54,815 nt of DNA from Limnohabitans sp. Rim8. GTDB taxonomy: Bacteria > Pseudomonadota > Gammaproteobacteria > Burkholderiales > Burkholderiaceae_C. The notes beneath the pieces were generated by a model, which saw nothing but the letters and a program-made list of their open reading frames with translations, did not search any database and was not told where the DNA came from. Made by a program: the position numbers and the translations under genes. Of this stretch, positions 18,737 to 30,264 are shown one piece after another. The stretch covers positions 1 to 54,815 of the forward strand of contig CAMDKK010000022.1 of the NCBI GenBank assembly GCA_945901045.1. The letters are read 5' to 3'. How positions within the stretch are numbered: position 1 is the first letter of the stretch; each line of letters starts with the position of its first letter.

Positions 18737-19894
18737 ATGAGCAATTTAGTAGGCTTGGTCGGCTGGCGCGGCATGGTCGGCTCGGTGTTGATGGACCGCA
18801 TGATTCAGGAAAAAGACTTTGACCTGATCGAGCCCTTGTTCTTCTCCACATCGAACGCGGGCGGCAAAGCCCCCACGATGGCCAAAAACGAAACCACGCT
18901 GCAAGACGCCTTCAACATCGAGCAGCTCAAGCGCTGCGAGATCATCATCACCGCTCAGGGCGGCGACTACACCTCCGAAGTCTTCCCCAAGCTGCGGGCG
19001 GCCGGCTGGAACGGCCATTGGATCGACGCGGCTTCGACGCTGCGCATGGAAAAAGACGCGGTCATCATTTTGGACCCTGTCAACATGCCCGTGATCAAAA
19101 CCGCTCTGGCCCGTGGCGGCAACAACTGGGCCGGCGGCAACTGCACCGTGTCTTGCATGCTGATGGGCGTGAGTGCACTTTACAAAGCCGGGCTGGTCGA
19201 GTGGATGAGCACCCAGACTTACCAGGCGGCATCAGGTAGCGGCGCGCAGCACATGCGCGAGTTGCTGAACCAATACGGCACCCTGAACGCCGAAGTCAAA
19301 GCCTTGCTGGACGATCCCAAGAGCGCCATTTTGGAAATCGACCGCATGGTGGTGGCCAAGCAGCGCGCCCTGACTGCCTCTGAGACCGTCAACTTTGGCG
19401 TACCCCTGGGCGGCTCGCTTATCCCGTGGATCGACAAAGACCTGGGTATCGGAAAAAACCGGGACGAACCCGGTTGGGGCACCTCCAAAGAAGAGTGGAA
19501 AGGCATGGCCGAGACCAACAAAATTTTGGGCTTGGGCGAAGGCTTCAACTCTTCAGCGATTCCAGTTGATGGTTTCTGCGTGCGCGTGGGCGCGATGCGC
19601 TGCCACAGCCAGGCCTTGACTTTCAAGCTGAAAAAAGACGTACCGGTGGCCGACATTGAAGCCATGATCGCCGCCGACAACGCTTGGGTCAAAGTGGTGC
19701 CAAATACACGCGAAAACACCATCCATGACTTGACCCCCGTGGCCGTAAGCGGCACGATGACCATCCCCGTGGGCCGAATTCGTAAACTGGCCATGGGGCC
19801 TGAATATGTGGGTGCGTTTACCATTGGTGACCAACTGCTTTGGGGCGCTGCCGAACCGCTGCGCCGCATGTTGCGCATTTTGCTGGGCGCTTGA
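18737..19894 (+). CDS. asd: Aspartate-semialdehyde dehydrogenase
   Basis: The 385-residue NADPH enzyme makes aspartate semialdehyde for lysine, threonine, methionine and diaminopimelate. The cofactor loop [14 protein letters not shown] is at residues 9-22, and the catalytic Cys is residue 136 in GGNCTVSC, which matches the E. coli position within one residue. The later [25 protein letters not shown] region is typical in pieces. ATG follows AAGGG. It heads a plus-strand series with the FimV-like gene and truA. Confidence 0.97.
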   Translation: MSNLVGLVGWRGMVGSVLMDRMIQEKDFDLIEPLFFSTSNAGGKAPTMAKNETTLQDAFNIEQLKRCEIIITAQGGDYTSEVFPKLRAAGWNGHWIDAASTLRMEKDAVIILDPVNMPVIKTALARGGNNWAGGNCTVSCMLMGVSALYKAGLVEWMSTQTYQAASGSGAQHMRELLNQYGTLNAEVKALLDDPKSAILEIDRMVVAKQRALTASETVNFGVPLGGSLIPWIDKDLGIGKNRDEPGWGTSKEEWKGMAETNKILGLGEGFNSSAIPVDGFCVRVGAMRCHSQALTFKLKKDVPVADIEAMIAADNAWVKVVPNTRENTIHDLTPVAVSGTMTIPVGRIRKLAMGPEYVGAFTIGDQLLWGAAEPLRRMLRILLGA

Positions 19895-19930
19895 TCTTGC
19901 CAACCTTGACTGTGAAATGGGACTGAATTG

Positions 19931-20785
19931 ATGAGTTTGTTCAAACTGTATTCACCGACCTGCTGGGCCTGCGCCACCGCGCTGGCGATCAGTGCAGTCG
20001 CGCCCATGGCCACAGCGCAGAGTGCACCCGCATCTGCATCCCCAACAGCGCAAGCGACCGTAAACGCACCATTGCACTCGCCATTGCAGACTTCAGGCAA
20101 AGCGGTCTCGGCACGCGTGTCAGAACCAGCCAACGAGGCGCTCACAACTGCGGCTTCTCCCACACCAACGCCCGCCCTGGAATCACCCTCTGCATCGGCA
20201 TCCTCAGCCGACAGCGCCCCAGGCGCAACGGTCTCCGAAGCTGCGACCGAAGCACCCGCCGCCCCTGCAACCACCAGCGCGGCTGCTGAAGCGCCTGAGT
20301 CCACGGCGCTGGAGCGTGTGCAGGAAATCCTGCAACCGATACTCAGCAACCCTTTGACCGGGGCTGGCGCCTTGCTGGCATTGATGTTGGTCTTTGCCGT
20401 GTTGGTGTATCGCCGCAACCAGCGGGTTGTTCACTTGGTGCCGTCTTCTTTCAGAGGCAAGGACGATGCGCCCAAAGAGGAGCCAGCGCACCCAGAACCC
20501 ATGGATCCTTTGCTGCTGCCTCGGGGTTTGCAAGCCGAGATCATTGCACTCGATCTGGAATTAGGATCTTCTGAGGGCCCCTCCAGCACTTCGGTAGCGC
20601 CACTGCGGCCTGCGCTTGCACCGCCCAGCGGTTCGGATCTGAGTTTGAGCAAACTCAAGTGGGCGCAACAACTGTTGGCTGCTGGCGAGAATGAACTGGC
20701 GCGTGTCCTGCTGACCTCGGTGGCTGAATCGCTACAAAGCCAATTGCGACAGCGAGACGCCTCATCCCAAGGGCCACGCCAGTGA
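19931..20785 (+). CDS. FimV-like inner-membrane protein, short form
   Basis: In this order the gene between asd and truA is normally fimV, a large polar-hub protein of 800 or more residues. This product has only 284: a signal peptide (residues 1-31, ending ATAQS), a long Ala/Thr/Pro/Ser-rich segment (32-115), one membrane helix (LLALMLVFAVLVY, about 136-155), and a C-terminal helix pair (KWAQQLLAAGENELARVLL) like the FimV/TPR end. No LysM domain is seen. The ATG at 19931 is used; a TTG lies one codon earlier. Its stop overlaps the truA start. Identity rests on position and topology. Confidence 0.65.
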   Translation: MSLFKLYSPTCWACATALAISAVAPMATAQSAPASASPTAQATVNAPLHSPLQTSGKAVSARVSEPANEALTTAASPTPTPALESPSASASSADSAPGATVSEAATEAPAAPATTSAAAEAPESTALERVQEILQPILSNPLTGAGALLALMLVFAVLVYRRNQRVVHLVPSSFRGKDDAPKEEPAHPEPMDPLLLPRGLQAEIIALDLELGSSEGPSSTSVAPLRPALAPPSGSDLSLSKLKWAQQLLAAGENELARVLLTSVAESLQSQLRQRDASSQGPRQ

Positions 20786-21564
20786 GGGTGGCGATGGGCG
20801 TTTGCTTCAATGGCAACGCTTACCAGGGCTGGCAAAGCCAAAGTTCGGGCCTGACGGTACAAGACAAACTGGAAAAAGCGCTGGCGCAGTTCTGCACCCA
20901 CAAAGTCTCGACTCTGTGCGCGGGCCGCACCGATGCGGGCGTGCACGGCCTGATGCAGGTAATTCACTTTGACACCGAGTTGGTACGCGACATGGCCTCC
21001 TGGGTGCGGGGCACCAACCGCTACTTGCCCAGCGACATCGCCATTCAATGGGCGCGCGAAGTGCCGCCCACTTTTCACTGCCGCGCCAGCGCTGTGGCGC
21101 GGCGCTATGCCTATATCGTGCTGGAGTCGCCGGTTCGGCCCAGCCTGGAGTCAGGCCGGGTCGGTTGGGTGTACCGCCCACTGGACTTGCAAGCCATGCA
21201 AGAGGCTGCGGCGCACCTGATGGGCGAACACGATTTCACCTCGTTTCGCGCCAGCAGCTGCCAAGCGCTGTCGCCCGTCAAACGCCTGACCCAGATCGCC
21301 ATTCACCAGCATGGCCCCTACTGGCGCCTGGAGTTTGAAGGCAGCGCCTTCTTGCACCACATGATCCGCAACATCATGGGCTGCCTGGTCACCATTGGCC
21401 AAGGGTTCGAGCGCCCCGACTGGATGCGCGAGGTGCTGCACGCGCGCAGTCGCAAAGCCGCAGCCCCCACGTTTTCGCCCGACGGTTTGTATTTCAAAGG
21501 GCCCGTGTACGAAGCCCACTGGGGCCTGCCCGATTCAACGCCTGCATTCGATTGGTTGCCATGA
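20782..21564 (+). CDS. truA: tRNA pseudouridine(38-40) synthase
   Basis: The 260-residue TruA converts uridines 38-40 in the anticodon stem to pseudouridine. The catalytic Asp is residue 51 in CAGRTDAGVHG, and YRPLDLQAMQEAAAHLMGEH and FLHHMIRNIMG are conserved in pieces. The GTG start at 20782 overlaps the preceding stop (GTGA) and gives the usual N-terminus MRVAMGVCFNGNAYQGW. It overlaps trpF at the other end by ATGA. Confidence 0.96.
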   Translation: MRVAMGVCFNGNAYQGWQSQSSGLTVQDKLEKALAQFCTHKVSTLCAGRTDAGVHGLMQVIHFDTELVRDMASWVRGTNRYLPSDIAIQWAREVPPTFHCRASAVARRYAYIVLESPVRPSLESGRVGWVYRPLDLQAMQEAAAHLMGEHDFTSFRASSCQALSPVKRLTQIAIHQHGPYWRLEFEGSAFLHHMIRNIMGCLVTIGQGFERPDWMREVLHARSRKAAAPTFSPDGLYFKGPVYEAHWGLPDSTPAFDWLP

Positions 21565-22286
21565 ACTCCAGCCTGCACACCCTCACCCTCTCCCCCCCTC
21601 AACGCACCCGCATCAAAGTGTGCGGCTTTACCCGTGCGCAAGACATTGATGCGGCCGTGGCCGCCGGTGTCGACGCGGTGGGCTTTGTGCTTTACCCGCC
21701 CAGCCCGCGCGCGGTATCTGTAGAAACAGCGCGCGAGTTGGCTCGGCGCTTGCCGCCTTTTGTCACGCCCGTGCTGCTGTTTGTGAATGCGGCCCCCGAG
21801 GTTATTCAACAGGCTGCGCAGGCCGTGCCCGGTGCCTGGCTGCAGTTTCATGGCGACGAAAGCCCGCAAGAGTGCCAACAAGCCGCCGCTTTATGCGCCC
21901 GCCCTTACCTGAAAGCCGCCCGAATCCCCGCCAATGACACAGCCAACTTTGACTTGGTAAAATTCTCACATTCATTCAACCAAGCCCATGCGGTATTGCT
22001 CGACACCCTGGTGGACGGCTACGGCGGCGGCGGGAAAATATTCAATTGGTCACTTCTGCCTCCAAGCGTCAACTCTCACCTCGTTTTGTCTGGTGGACTC
22101 ACGCCTGCAAACGTGACCGATGGCCTCGCGCAAGTTCGCTCACGCGGTCTGTCACTGGCGCTTGACGTCAGTTCTGGCGTTGAATTGGATGGCCCTGCCA
22201 ACAAGGGCCTGAAAGACGCCCATAAGATTCACCAGTTTGTCCAAGCGGTTCGCACCGCTGACGAACGCTTTGCCCGGAATGTTTAA
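21561..22286 (+). CDS. trpF: Phosphoribosylanthranilate isomerase
   Basis: This 241-residue TIM barrel carries out the Amadori rearrangement of PRA to CdRP in tryptophan synthesis. The catalytic Cys is residue 21 in KVCGFTR, with the general acid Asp in [23 protein letters not shown] and LDVSSGVE are the phosphate-binding loops. The N-terminus is about 18 residues longer than in E. coli. The ATG overlaps the truA stop (ATGA), and trpB begins 2 bases after it. Confidence 0.96.
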   Translation: MNSSLHTLTLSPPQRTRIKVCGFTRAQDIDAAVAAGVDAVGFVLYPPSPRAVSVETARELARRLPPFVTPVLLFVNAAPEVIQQAAQAVPGAWLQFHGDESPQECQQAAALCARPYLKAARIPANDTANFDLVKFSHSFNQAHAVLLDTLVDGYGGGGKIFNWSLLPPSVNSHLVLSGGLTPANVTDGLAQVRSRGLSLALDVSSGVELDGPANKGLKDAHKIHQFVQAVRTADERFARNV

Positions 22287-22288
22287 CC

Positions 22289-23584
22289 ATGTTTGAATAC
22301 CAACAGCCTGATGCTGCAGGCCACTTTGGCGTGTATGGCGGCAGTTTTGTCAGCGAGACGCTGACCCACGCCATCAACGAGCTCAAAGCCGCTTACGCCC
22401 ATTACCAACACGACCCCGATTTCATTGCCGAATTCAAGTCCGAGTTGGCGCACTTTGTCGGTCGCCCTTCCCCCGTCTACCATGCAGCGCGCATGAGCCG
22501 CGAAATGGGTGGTGCGCAGATCTTCTTGAAACGCGAAGATCTGAACCACACCGGCGCGCACAAAATCAACAACACCATTGGTCAAGCCATGCTCGCCAAG
22601 CGAATGGGCAAGCCGCGCATCATTGCCGAGACTGGCGCCGGCCAGCACGGTGTGGCCACAGCCACCATCTGCGCCCGATATGGCCTGGAATGCGTGGTCT
22701 ATATGGGCGCTGAAGATGTGAAGCGTCAAAGCCCGAATGTCTACCGCATGAAGCTCTTGGGCGCAACCGTGGTGCCTGTGGACAGCGGCAGCCGAACCCT
22801 CAAAGACGCCTTGAATGAAGCCATGCGCGACTGGGTAGCCAACGTGGACAACACCTACTACATCATCGGCACGGTGGCGGGCCCGCACCCCTACCCGATG
22901 ATGGTGCGCGACTTCCAGAGCGTGATCGGCGAAGAGTGCTTGACGCAAATGCCCGAGATGTTCAAAAGCTTGAAGATGGTCGCTTCTTCCGGTGACATGC
23001 AACCGGATGCCGTAGTGGCCTGCGTGGGCGGCGGCAGCAACGCCATGGGCATTTTCTACCCCTACATCCACCACTCGCACACGCGCCTGATCGGCGTGGA
23101 AGCCGCTGGCGAAGGCCTGGACACGCACAAGCACTCGGCCTCTTTGCAGCTGGGCAGCCCCGGTGTGCTGCACGGCAACCGCACTTATATTTTGCAAGAC
23201 GACAACGGCCAGATCACCGAAACGCACAGCATCAGCGCCGGCCTGGACTACCCCGGCGTGGGCCCTGAGCATGCGTTTTTGAAAGACATTGGTCGCGCCG
23301 AATACGTGGGCATCACCGACAAAGAAGCCCTGGAAGCCTTCCATTACCTGTGTCGCACCGAAGGCATCATCCCCGCGCTCGAGTCCAGCCACGCGGTGGC
23401 TTACGCCATGCAGCTGGCCAAGACCATGCGCCCGGACCAAAGCATTTTGGTGAACATGTCAGGCCGCGGGGACAAAGACATCGGCACCGTGGCCGACCTG
23501 TCCAACGCCGACTTTTTCTGTCGCCCCAGCTGCCAAGGCCAAGCGGTCAAAGGTGGTGAGCACATCATCCAGGTGCACAAATGA
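22289..23584 (+). CDS. trpB: Tryptophan synthase beta chain
   Basis: The 431-residue PLP subunit makes tryptophan from indole and serine. The Schiff-base Lys is residue 92 in [29 protein letters not shown] (phosphate loop) and the C-terminal SGRGDKDI are intact. It overlaps trpA by four bases (ATGA), consistent with coupled production of the alpha-beta pair. Confidence 0.98.
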   Translation: MFEYQQPDAAGHFGVYGGSFVSETLTHAINELKAAYAHYQHDPDFIAEFKSELAHFVGRPSPVYHAARMSREMGGAQIFLKREDLNHTGAHKINNTIGQAMLAKRMGKPRIIAETGAGQHGVATATICARYGLECVVYMGAEDVKRQSPNVYRMKLLGATVVPVDSGSRTLKDALNEAMRDWVANVDNTYYIIGTVAGPHPYPMMVRDFQSVIGEECLTQMPEMFKSLKMVASSGDMQPDAVVACVGGGSNAMGIFYPYIHHSHTRLIGVEAAGEGLDTHKHSASLQLGSPGVLHGNRTYILQDDNGQITETHSISAGLDYPGVGPEHAFLKDIGRAEYVGITDKEALEAFHYLCRTEGIIPALESSHAVAYAMQLAKTMRPDQSILVNMSGRGDKDIGTVADLSNADFFCRPSCQGQAVKGGEHIIQVHK

Positions 23585-24390
23585 GCCGTATCGATACCAC
23601 CCTTGCGGCACTCAAAGCCCAAGGCCGCAAGGCCTTGATCCCCTATGTGACAGCCGGTTACCCCTTTGCCGATGTCACGCCAGAGCTGATGCACAGCATG
23701 GTGGGCGCAGGCGCCGACATCATCGAGCTGGGCGTGCCGTTTTCTGACCCTTCGGCCGATGGCCCGGTGATTCAAAAAGCCGGTGACAAAGCCTTGGCCT
23801 TGGGCATCGGCACCGTGCAAGTCCTGGAGATGGTGCGCATCTTTCGCCAGAACAACCAACAAACGCCTGTGGTGTTGATGGGTTACGCCAACCCGGTGGA
23901 GCGCTATGAACAAAAGCACGGCGTTGACAGTTTTATTCGCGACGCTGCGGATGTTGGTGTGGACGGCGTGTTGATCGTCGACTACCCGCCTGAAGAATGC
24001 GTGGACTTTGCCGCCAAGCTGCGCGCGCACCAGATGGATTTGATATTTTTGCTGGCCCCCACCAGCACCGAGGCGCGCATGCAACAGGTGGCTCAGGTGG
24101 CCAGTGGCTATGTGTATTACGTTTCGCTCAAAGGGGTGACCGGTTCGGGCGCGCTCGACACCGGTGCGGTCGAGGCCATGCTGCCGCGCATTCGTAAGCA
24201 TGTCCACATTCCTGTCGGGGTAGGTTTTGGCATTCGCGATGCCGCCACCGCCCAAACCATTGGCCGCGTGGCTGATGCGGTGGTGATTGGCAGCAAAATC
24301 ATTCAATTGATTGAGAATGAGCCACGCGAGAATGTGGGCCCGGTGACCGCCGAGTTTTTGCGCGACATCCGCGCCGCGCTGGACGCATAA
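23581..24390 (+). CDS. trpA: Tryptophan synthase alpha chain
   Basis: The 269-residue subunit cleaves indole-3-glycerol phosphate to indole. The catalytic residues fall at Glu49 ([11 protein letters not shown]) and Asp60 (SADGP), the same numbers as in Salmonella TrpA. The phosphate-binding segment [10 protein letters not shown] is present. It closes the trpFBA run; a hairpin and then accD follow. Confidence 0.98.
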   Translation: MSRIDTTLAALKAQGRKALIPYVTAGYPFADVTPELMHSMVGAGADIIELGVPFSDPSADGPVIQKAGDKALALGIGTVQVLEMVRIFRQNNQQTPVVLMGYANPVERYEQKHGVDSFIRDAADVGVDGVLIVDYPPEECVDFAAKLRAHQMDLIFLLAPTSTEARMQQVAQVASGYVYYVSLKGVTGSGALDTGAVEAMLPRIRKHVHIPVGVGFGIRDAATAQTIGRVADAVVIGSKIIQLIENEPRENVGPVTAEFLRDIRAALDA

Positions 24391-24407
24391 TTCGCCTTTA
24401 TGAAACC

Positions 24408-24430
24408 AGCAAGCTGCTCTGCGGCTTGCT
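24408..24430 (+). terminator. Weak hairpin between trpA and accD
   Basis: AGCAAGC and GCTTGCT pair across a 9-base loop and are followed by TTGTTGG, only a poor T run. It is 18 bases past trpA and 16 bases before the accD start, so it may only partly stop transcription, letting accD be read from the trp operon. Confidence 0.4.
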
Positions 24431-24445
24431 TTGTTGGAGAACCCC

Positions 24446-25321
24446 ATGAGCTGGCTCGAAAAACTACTGCCTCCCAAAATTTTACACACCGACCCTGCCG
24501 ATCGCCGCAGCGTACCTGAAGGTGTGTGGATCAAGTGCCCGAGTTGTGAAGCCGTGCTCTACAACACCGATCTGGAGCACAACCTGAATGTCTGTCCAAA
24601 CTGTTCGCACCACCATCGCATTGGTGCCCGCGCCAGGCTGAATTTATTTTTGGATGGCGAAGGTCGTTATGAAATCGGTCAAGAAGTGGTGCCTGTAGAT
24701 GCACTTAAATTCAAAGACAGCCGCAAGTACCCTGAGCGCATCAAAGAGGCGATGAACAATACAGGAGAAACTGACGCACTGGTGGTGATGGGCGGTTCGG
24801 TGCACAGCATCAATTTGGTGGCGGCCTGTTTTGAATTCGACTTCATGGGCGGCAGTATGGGCTCGGTGGTGGGCGAGCGCTTTGTGCGCGGCGTCGAGAC
24901 CGCGATTGAACAAAAAGTGCCATATCTGTGTTTCACCGCGACGGGCGGTGCCCGCATGCAAGAAGGCTTGCTGTCCCTGATGCAAATGGCCAAAACCAAC
25001 GCAGCCTTAACCCGCTTGGCGAAAAAAGGCTTGCCCTTCATCAGCGTGTTGACCGACCCCACCATGGGCGGTGTGTCTGCTGGCTTTGCCTTTTTGGGAG
25101 ACGTGGTGATCGCTGAGCCCAAAGCCTTGATCGGCTTTGCCGGGCCCCGCGTGATCGAAAGTACTGTGCGCGTGACCCTGCCAGAAGGCTTTCAGCGCGC
25201 TGAGTTTTTGCAACAAAAAGGCGCTATCGATTTCATCTGCGACCGCCGCGAACTGCGCAGCAAAGTGGCCACTATATTGGCCATGTTGCAACGCCAACCT
25301 GCAGACGCCATCAGTGCATAA
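24446..25321 (+). CDS. accD: Acetyl-CoA carboxylase carboxyltransferase subunit beta
   Basis: This 291-residue subunit forms with AccA the carboxyltransferase that makes malonyl-CoA. An N-terminal four-Cys zinc ribbon is seen at C31, C34, C50 and C53 (CPSC, CPNC), then the crotonase-like core with TGGARMQEG and [12 protein letters not shown]. The ATG at 24446 has GGAG before it and gives the standard start; a longer frame is open. Position after trpA is usual in this order. Its 3' end overlaps the convergent yggT gene by 11 bases. Confidence 0.97.
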   Translation: MSWLEKLLPPKILHTDPADRRSVPEGVWIKCPSCEAVLYNTDLEHNLNVCPNCSHHHRIGARARLNLFLDGEGRYEIGQEVVPVDALKFKDSRKYPERIKEAMNNTGETDALVVMGGSVHSINLVAACFEFDFMGGSMGSVVGERFVRGVETAIEQKVPYLCFTATGGARMQEGLLSLMQMAKTNAALTRLAKKGLPFISVLTDPTMGGVSAGFAFLGDVVIAEPKALIGFAGPRVIESTVRVTLPEGFQRAEFLQQKGAIDFICDRRELRSKVATILAMLQRQPADAISA

Positions 25322-25859
25322 GCCCCATCTGAATCGAGCCGACCACCATGCTGGCGATTTGCAGCAAAACCAACAGCACCAAACTGGACAAGTCAATGCC
25401 ACCCACCAAAGGCACTGTGCGGCGAATGGGTGCCAGCCAAGCTTGACATAAGCGGTCAATCAACATGAAATTCATTGATCCAGGTTGCATCCAAGACAAG
25501 ACCGCATGAAGCAAGACTACGGCGGTCAGACAAGTAATAGCCAGTTGCAGCACACCGATGACGCTGAGCACCAAGACAAGTAACAAAGGGCCTTGACCAC
25601 CGCCCAACAGCCACAACACAATAAACTGTGTCAGCTTGACCAGCCAAGCGCCCACTAAACTGGCTGTGTCCAACCGTCCCAGGGCAGGTACCCAACGGCG
25701 CAGCGGCATGACCAATCGATCACTGACTGCAAATATGAATTGACCGATCGGGTTGTTGAAGGGTATGCGTTGCCACTGCATAGCCAGACGCACCAGACAG
25801 GCGCCTGCGATCAAACCGGCAACAACATCGAGAACCAAACTGATGATCTGTATAAACAA
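25311..25859 (-). CDS. YggT-family membrane protein
   Basis: The 182-residue protein has two YggT repeats of paired helices with the conserved [12 protein letters not shown] and MPLRRWVP segment, and again [22 protein letters not shown]. Members are linked to osmotic tolerance and cell-envelope or division functions. I choose the TTG at 25859 as start: AAGGAG lies four bases upstream, and the resulting [17 protein letters not shown] matches the family N-terminus. No ATG or GTG fits as well. Confidence 0.85.
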   Translation of the reverse strand: MFIQIISLVLDVVAGLIAGACLVRLAMQWQRIPFNNPIGQFIFAVSDRLVMPLRRWVPALGRLDTASLVGAWLVKLTQFIVLWLLGGGQGPLLLVLVLSVIGVLQLAITCLTAVVLLHAVLSWMQPGSMNFMLIDRLCQAWLAPIRRTVPLVGGIDLSSLVLLVLLQIASMVVGSIQMGLMH

Positions 25860-26006
25860 ATGGACTCCTTCAGAACAGGGCTGATGATACCGTTGACTGC
25901 CATTAAAATACCAGCTGTCCACGAAACAGCCCGCTTCCTTTTTTTACTCTATTCAACCCTTGTGACGCAGGCCTCCGTGCAAAGCGCCATTTACCTGACC
26001 TGACTC

Positions 26007-27571
<1,565 letters not shown>

Positions 27572-27572
<1 letters not shown>

Positions 27573-27603
27573 AAAAAGGGACTGAAGCTTCAGTCCCTTT
27601 TTT
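27572..27603. terminator. Bidirectional intrinsic terminator after lysS
   Basis: A perfect 32-base palindrome centred on AAGCTT: A-run, GGGACTG, then CAGTCCC and a T-run. Both ends have six A/T, so it works in both directions. It ends lysS (its first base is in the stop codon) and also the minus-strand nagZ operon, whose last gene stops at 27624. Confidence 0.93.
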
Positions 27604-27623
27604 CATGCGTGATCATTTTCTGC

Positions 27624-27944
27624 TCAGTCTCGGGGCGGCAAGCGCTGAGCAGACTCATGCACCTCTTTGACCTGCACATCCACAATATCGGCATCAGACG
27701 CCCCGCCCCGCCCAGGGTTGGCTTGGCGGCGGGCAGCGGACCAAGGGCCACCCTGTGCCATGCCTCGCGTCAAATCACGGTAACGCGTCCACAGCACCGC
27801 CACTTGGGGTTTGCGCCCGTTCAACAAAGACCACAGTGAGGTCACCACCAAGACCGCCAGCAAAGCCAGCAACAGGCTGGCCGCAAAAATCATCGCGGCA
27901 GCCGCGAAGACGAGTTTAAAAAACCAAGCAAAGAGTGCGTTCAT
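27624..27944 (-). CDS. Small membrane protein of unknown function
   Basis: The 106-residue product has one long hydrophobic stretch or helical hairpin at residues 5-42 (FFKLVFAAAAMIF, LLLALLAVLVVTSLW), then a basic cytoplasmic tail with GRKPQVAVLWTRYRDLTRGM and a charged end. I do not recognise a family. It follows nagZ by 28 bases and is the last gene before the shared terminator, so it is probably the distal gene of the nagZ operon. Confidence 0.65.
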   Translation of the reverse strand: MNALFAWFFKLVFAAAAMIFAASLLLALLAVLVVTSLWSLLNGRKPQVAVLWTRYRDLTRGMAQGGPWSAARRQANPGRGGASDADIVDVQVKEVHESAQRLPPRD

Positions 27945-27972
27945 GCCAAGTGCCTTAGGGTATGGGTCAAGC

Positions 27973-29055
27973 TCAAGGCAAATACTCGAGCGCTTGTTGG
28001 TAGGCGGGCGAGACCATCAAGTCCTCCCACGCCAAGACCGGGGCTTGGGGCAGCAATTGGCGGCGGCGCTGCTCGCTGGCCTCTTGCGGTTGCCACCAAC
28101 CTTTGAGTTGCGCTTCGGCAAGGCCGTTCAAGGCGGCGTCGATCTCGGCGCCGCCGTTCAATGACTGGTTGCACAGCAGCGCCAAATCGCAACCGGCGTC
28201 CAATGCTGTCAAGGCCGCTTGGGTGTAGCTCACGGGCTGACCGTCAATTTGGCGCGCGCCGTCCATCGACAAATCGTCGCTGATGATGGCACCGGCAAAA
28301 CCCAGCTGCTCGCGCAGAATATCTTGCAACCAGCGCTTGGAAAAACCAGCGGGCCGGGCATCCACCTTCGGGTAAATCACGTGCGCAGGCATGACGCTCA
28401 CCAAGCTGGTGTTCAAGCTGTCATAAGGCATGGCGTCTTCGGCCAAGATGGCTTTGAGACTGCGCCGGTCAATGGGCATGTCGACATGCGAATCAGCTTT
28501 GACAAAGCCATGTCCCGGAAAATGCTTACCGCAATTGCCCATGCCGGCTTGCAGCAAGCCATGCATCAGGCTCTTGGCGAGCACTGTCACCACGCGCGGG
28601 TCGCGCGCCAAAGCACGATCCCCGATCACGCTGCTGCCACCGTAGTCCAAGTCCAGCACGGGGGTGAAGCTGAAATCGACGCCACAAGCACGCAACTCAG
28701 CGGCCAGCACGAAACCGGCAGCAGTCGCAGCGCGGCAGGCTTTCAGCGCGCCCGCGCCGGGCTGGCCACGGCCGTCGTCCAGCCACATTTCGCCCAATCG
28801 GCGCATGGGCGGCAGGTGTGTGAAGCCGTCATGGCGAAAGCGCTGCACCCGACCGCCTTCATGGTCCACCGCGATCAACAGGTCAGCGCGAATGGCTTTG
28901 ACCTGGGCGCACAGCGCCGTGATCTGTGCTCGGCTTTGCCAGTTGCGGCCAAACAAAATGAGGCCTGCGGTCAGCGGATGAGCCAAACGTCGACGATCCT
29001 CCGCGTTCAGTTCGGTGCCGGCAATGTCCAGCATGAGGGGAGCGTGAAATGTCAT
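27973..29055 (-). CDS. nagZ: Beta-N-acetylhexosaminidase (cytoplasmic peptidoglycan recycling)
   Basis: This 360-residue family 3 glycosidase removes GlcNAc from anhydromuropeptides in the cytoplasm. The diagnostic KHFPGHG motif followed by DSHVDMP is present, as are LIAVDHEGGRVQRF and the IISDDLSMDG motif with the nucleophile Asp. The ATG at 29055 is used; a TTG two codons earlier is also in frame. It is 58 bases after acpS in the lepA-recO-pdxJ-acpS-nagZ series. Confidence 0.96.
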   Translation of the reverse strand: MTFHAPLMLDIAGTELNAEDRRRLAHPLTAGLILFGRNWQSRAQITALCAQVKAIRADLLIAVDHEGGRVQRFRHDGFTHLPPMRRLGEMWLDDGRGQPGAGALKACRAATAAGFVLAAELRACGVDFSFTPVLDLDYGGSSVIGDRALARDPRVVTVLAKSLMHGLLQAGMGNCGKHFPGHGFVKADSHVDMPIDRRSLKAILAEDAMPYDSLNTSLVSVMPAHVIYPKVDARPAGFSKRWLQDILREQLGFAGAIISDDLSMDGARQIDGQPVSYTQAALTALDAGCDLALLCNQSLNGGAEIDAALNGLAEAQLKGWWQPQEASEQRRRQLLPQAPVLAWEDLMVSPAYQQALEYLP

Positions 29056-29113
29056 GGGCAATGCAGTTGGTGGTCAATGATGGGATTTCAAGTCTGGTGT
29101 TTGAGCCTGAAGA

Positions 29114-29509
29114 TCAAGCCTGTGTTTCGACGACGCAAAAACTGGCAGCGTAATCAACTTCGTCAGTCACCGTGATGTGGGCATTCAGGCCTTTGGCTTC
29201 AAACCAGGTTTTCAGCTCGCCATGCAAGATGATGGTGGGCTGGCCGCTGGGCAGTTTGCCGATCTCGCAATGCCGCCAGGTCATGGGCATGCGCATGCCC
29301 AGGCCCACGGCTTTGCTGAAGGCCTCTTTGGCCGAGAAACGGGTGGCCACAAAGCGAATGCCGCGCTCGGGCCAACGCTGGCTGCGCGCACGGTACATTT
29401 TCATTTCGCCTTCGCTGAGCACCTTGGCGGCAAAGCGCTCGCCATGATGCTCCAGACTGTTACGAATGCGGCGAATATCGCAAATGTCGGTGCCAATGCC
29501 GTAGATCAT
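29114..29509 (-). CDS. acpS: Holo-[acyl-carrier-protein] synthase
   Basis: The 131-residue enzyme transfers 4'-phosphopantetheine from CoA to apo-[15 protein letters not shown] (magnesium Asp) at the N-terminus and [13 protein letters not shown] (the WxxKEA-like motif) are intact. It overlaps pdxJ by four bases (ATGA), the classical pdxJ-acpS arrangement. Its substrate AcpP is encoded about 10 kb away in the same orientation. Confidence 0.97.
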   Translation of the reverse strand: MIYGIGTDICDIRRIRNSLEHHGERFAAKVLSEGEMKMYRARSQRWPERGIRFVATRFSAKEAFSKAVGLGMRMPMTWRHCEIGKLPSGQPTIILHGELKTWFEAKGLNAHITVTDEVDYAASFCVVETQA

Positions 29510-30264
29510 GCGCGCGGCTCCAAAGCCTTTAAATAAGCGGACACGGTGGCGTCATACCCCAACTCCAAGGCATCGGCAATCAAAGCGTGACCGATGGAGA
29601 CTTCTTGCAGTTGCGGAATGGCTTGGACAAACGCTGGCAGATTGTCTTGATTCAGATCGTGCCCGGCGTTCAAGCCCAGACCCACAGCGGTGGCGGCCTG
29701 CGCGGTTTGCACGTAGCGCGCCAATTGCGCGTCTTGCTCCGGGCCACCCCAGGCTGCGGCGTAGGGCTCGGTGTACAGCTCGACCCGGTCGGCACCGAGG
29801 GCTTGGACCGCGGCCATCTGGTCAGGCAAGGGGTCCATAAACAAACTGACCCGCACGCCCAGTGCTTTGCATTCGGCGATCAGCGGCTGCAAGCGGGCCG
29901 CGTCTTCGGGAAAGCGCCATCCATGGTCGCTGGTGAACTGGCCTTCGCTGTCGGGCACAAAGGTCACTTGCTGCGGTCGCACCTGGCGCACAAAGTCCAT
30001 CAGGTTATGAAACGGATTGCCTTCGATATTGAACTCGCGATCCGGCCAGGCCAGCATCACCGCCACCAGCTCTTGCACATCTTGCGCGCGGATGTGGCGC
30101 TCGTCGGGTCGTGGATGCACGGTAATGCCTTGCGCCCCTGCTTGCAGGCACAGTTGAGCTGCCCGCGTCACGCTGGGAATACCCAGGTGCCGCGAGTTGC
30201 GCAGCAAAGCCACTTTGTTGACGTTAACCGACAAGGCGGTTCGGGGTTGCATTGAGTTGTTCAT
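29506..30264 (-). CDS. pdxJ: Pyridoxine 5'-phosphate synthase
   Basis: The 252-residue TIM barrel joins 1-deoxyxylulose 5-phosphate with 3-amino-2-oxopropyl phosphate to form pyridoxine phosphate. [14 protein letters not shown] at the N-terminus, [19 protein letters not shown] and [11 protein letters not shown] are signature blocks. The ATG at 30264 overlaps the recO stop; the open frame runs 57 codons further into recO but lacks similarity there. Confidence 0.97.
   Translation of the reverse strand: MNNSMQPRTALSVNVNKVALLRNSRHLGIPSVTRAAQLCLQAGAQGITVHPRPDERHIRAQDVQELVAVMLAWPDREFNIEGNPFHNLMDFVRQVRPQQVTFVPDSEGQFTSDHGWRFPEDAARLQPLIAECKALGVRVSLFMDPLPDQMAAVQALGADRVELYTEPYAAAWGGPEQDAQLARYVQTAQAATAVGLGLNAGHDLNQDNLPAFVQAIPQLQEVSIGHALIADALELGYDATVSAYLKALEPRA

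Noticed and set aside
19219-20418. 399-codon minus-strand frame opposite asd and the fimV-like gene
   Set aside because: Composition is low-complexity Ala/Gly/Ser/Val mirrored from the Ala-rich plus-strand gene; no family features.
25880-25915. TTGACT upstream of lysS as a -35 box
   Set aside because: No acceptable -10 element lies 16-18 bases downstream on plus, so no promoter is annotated.
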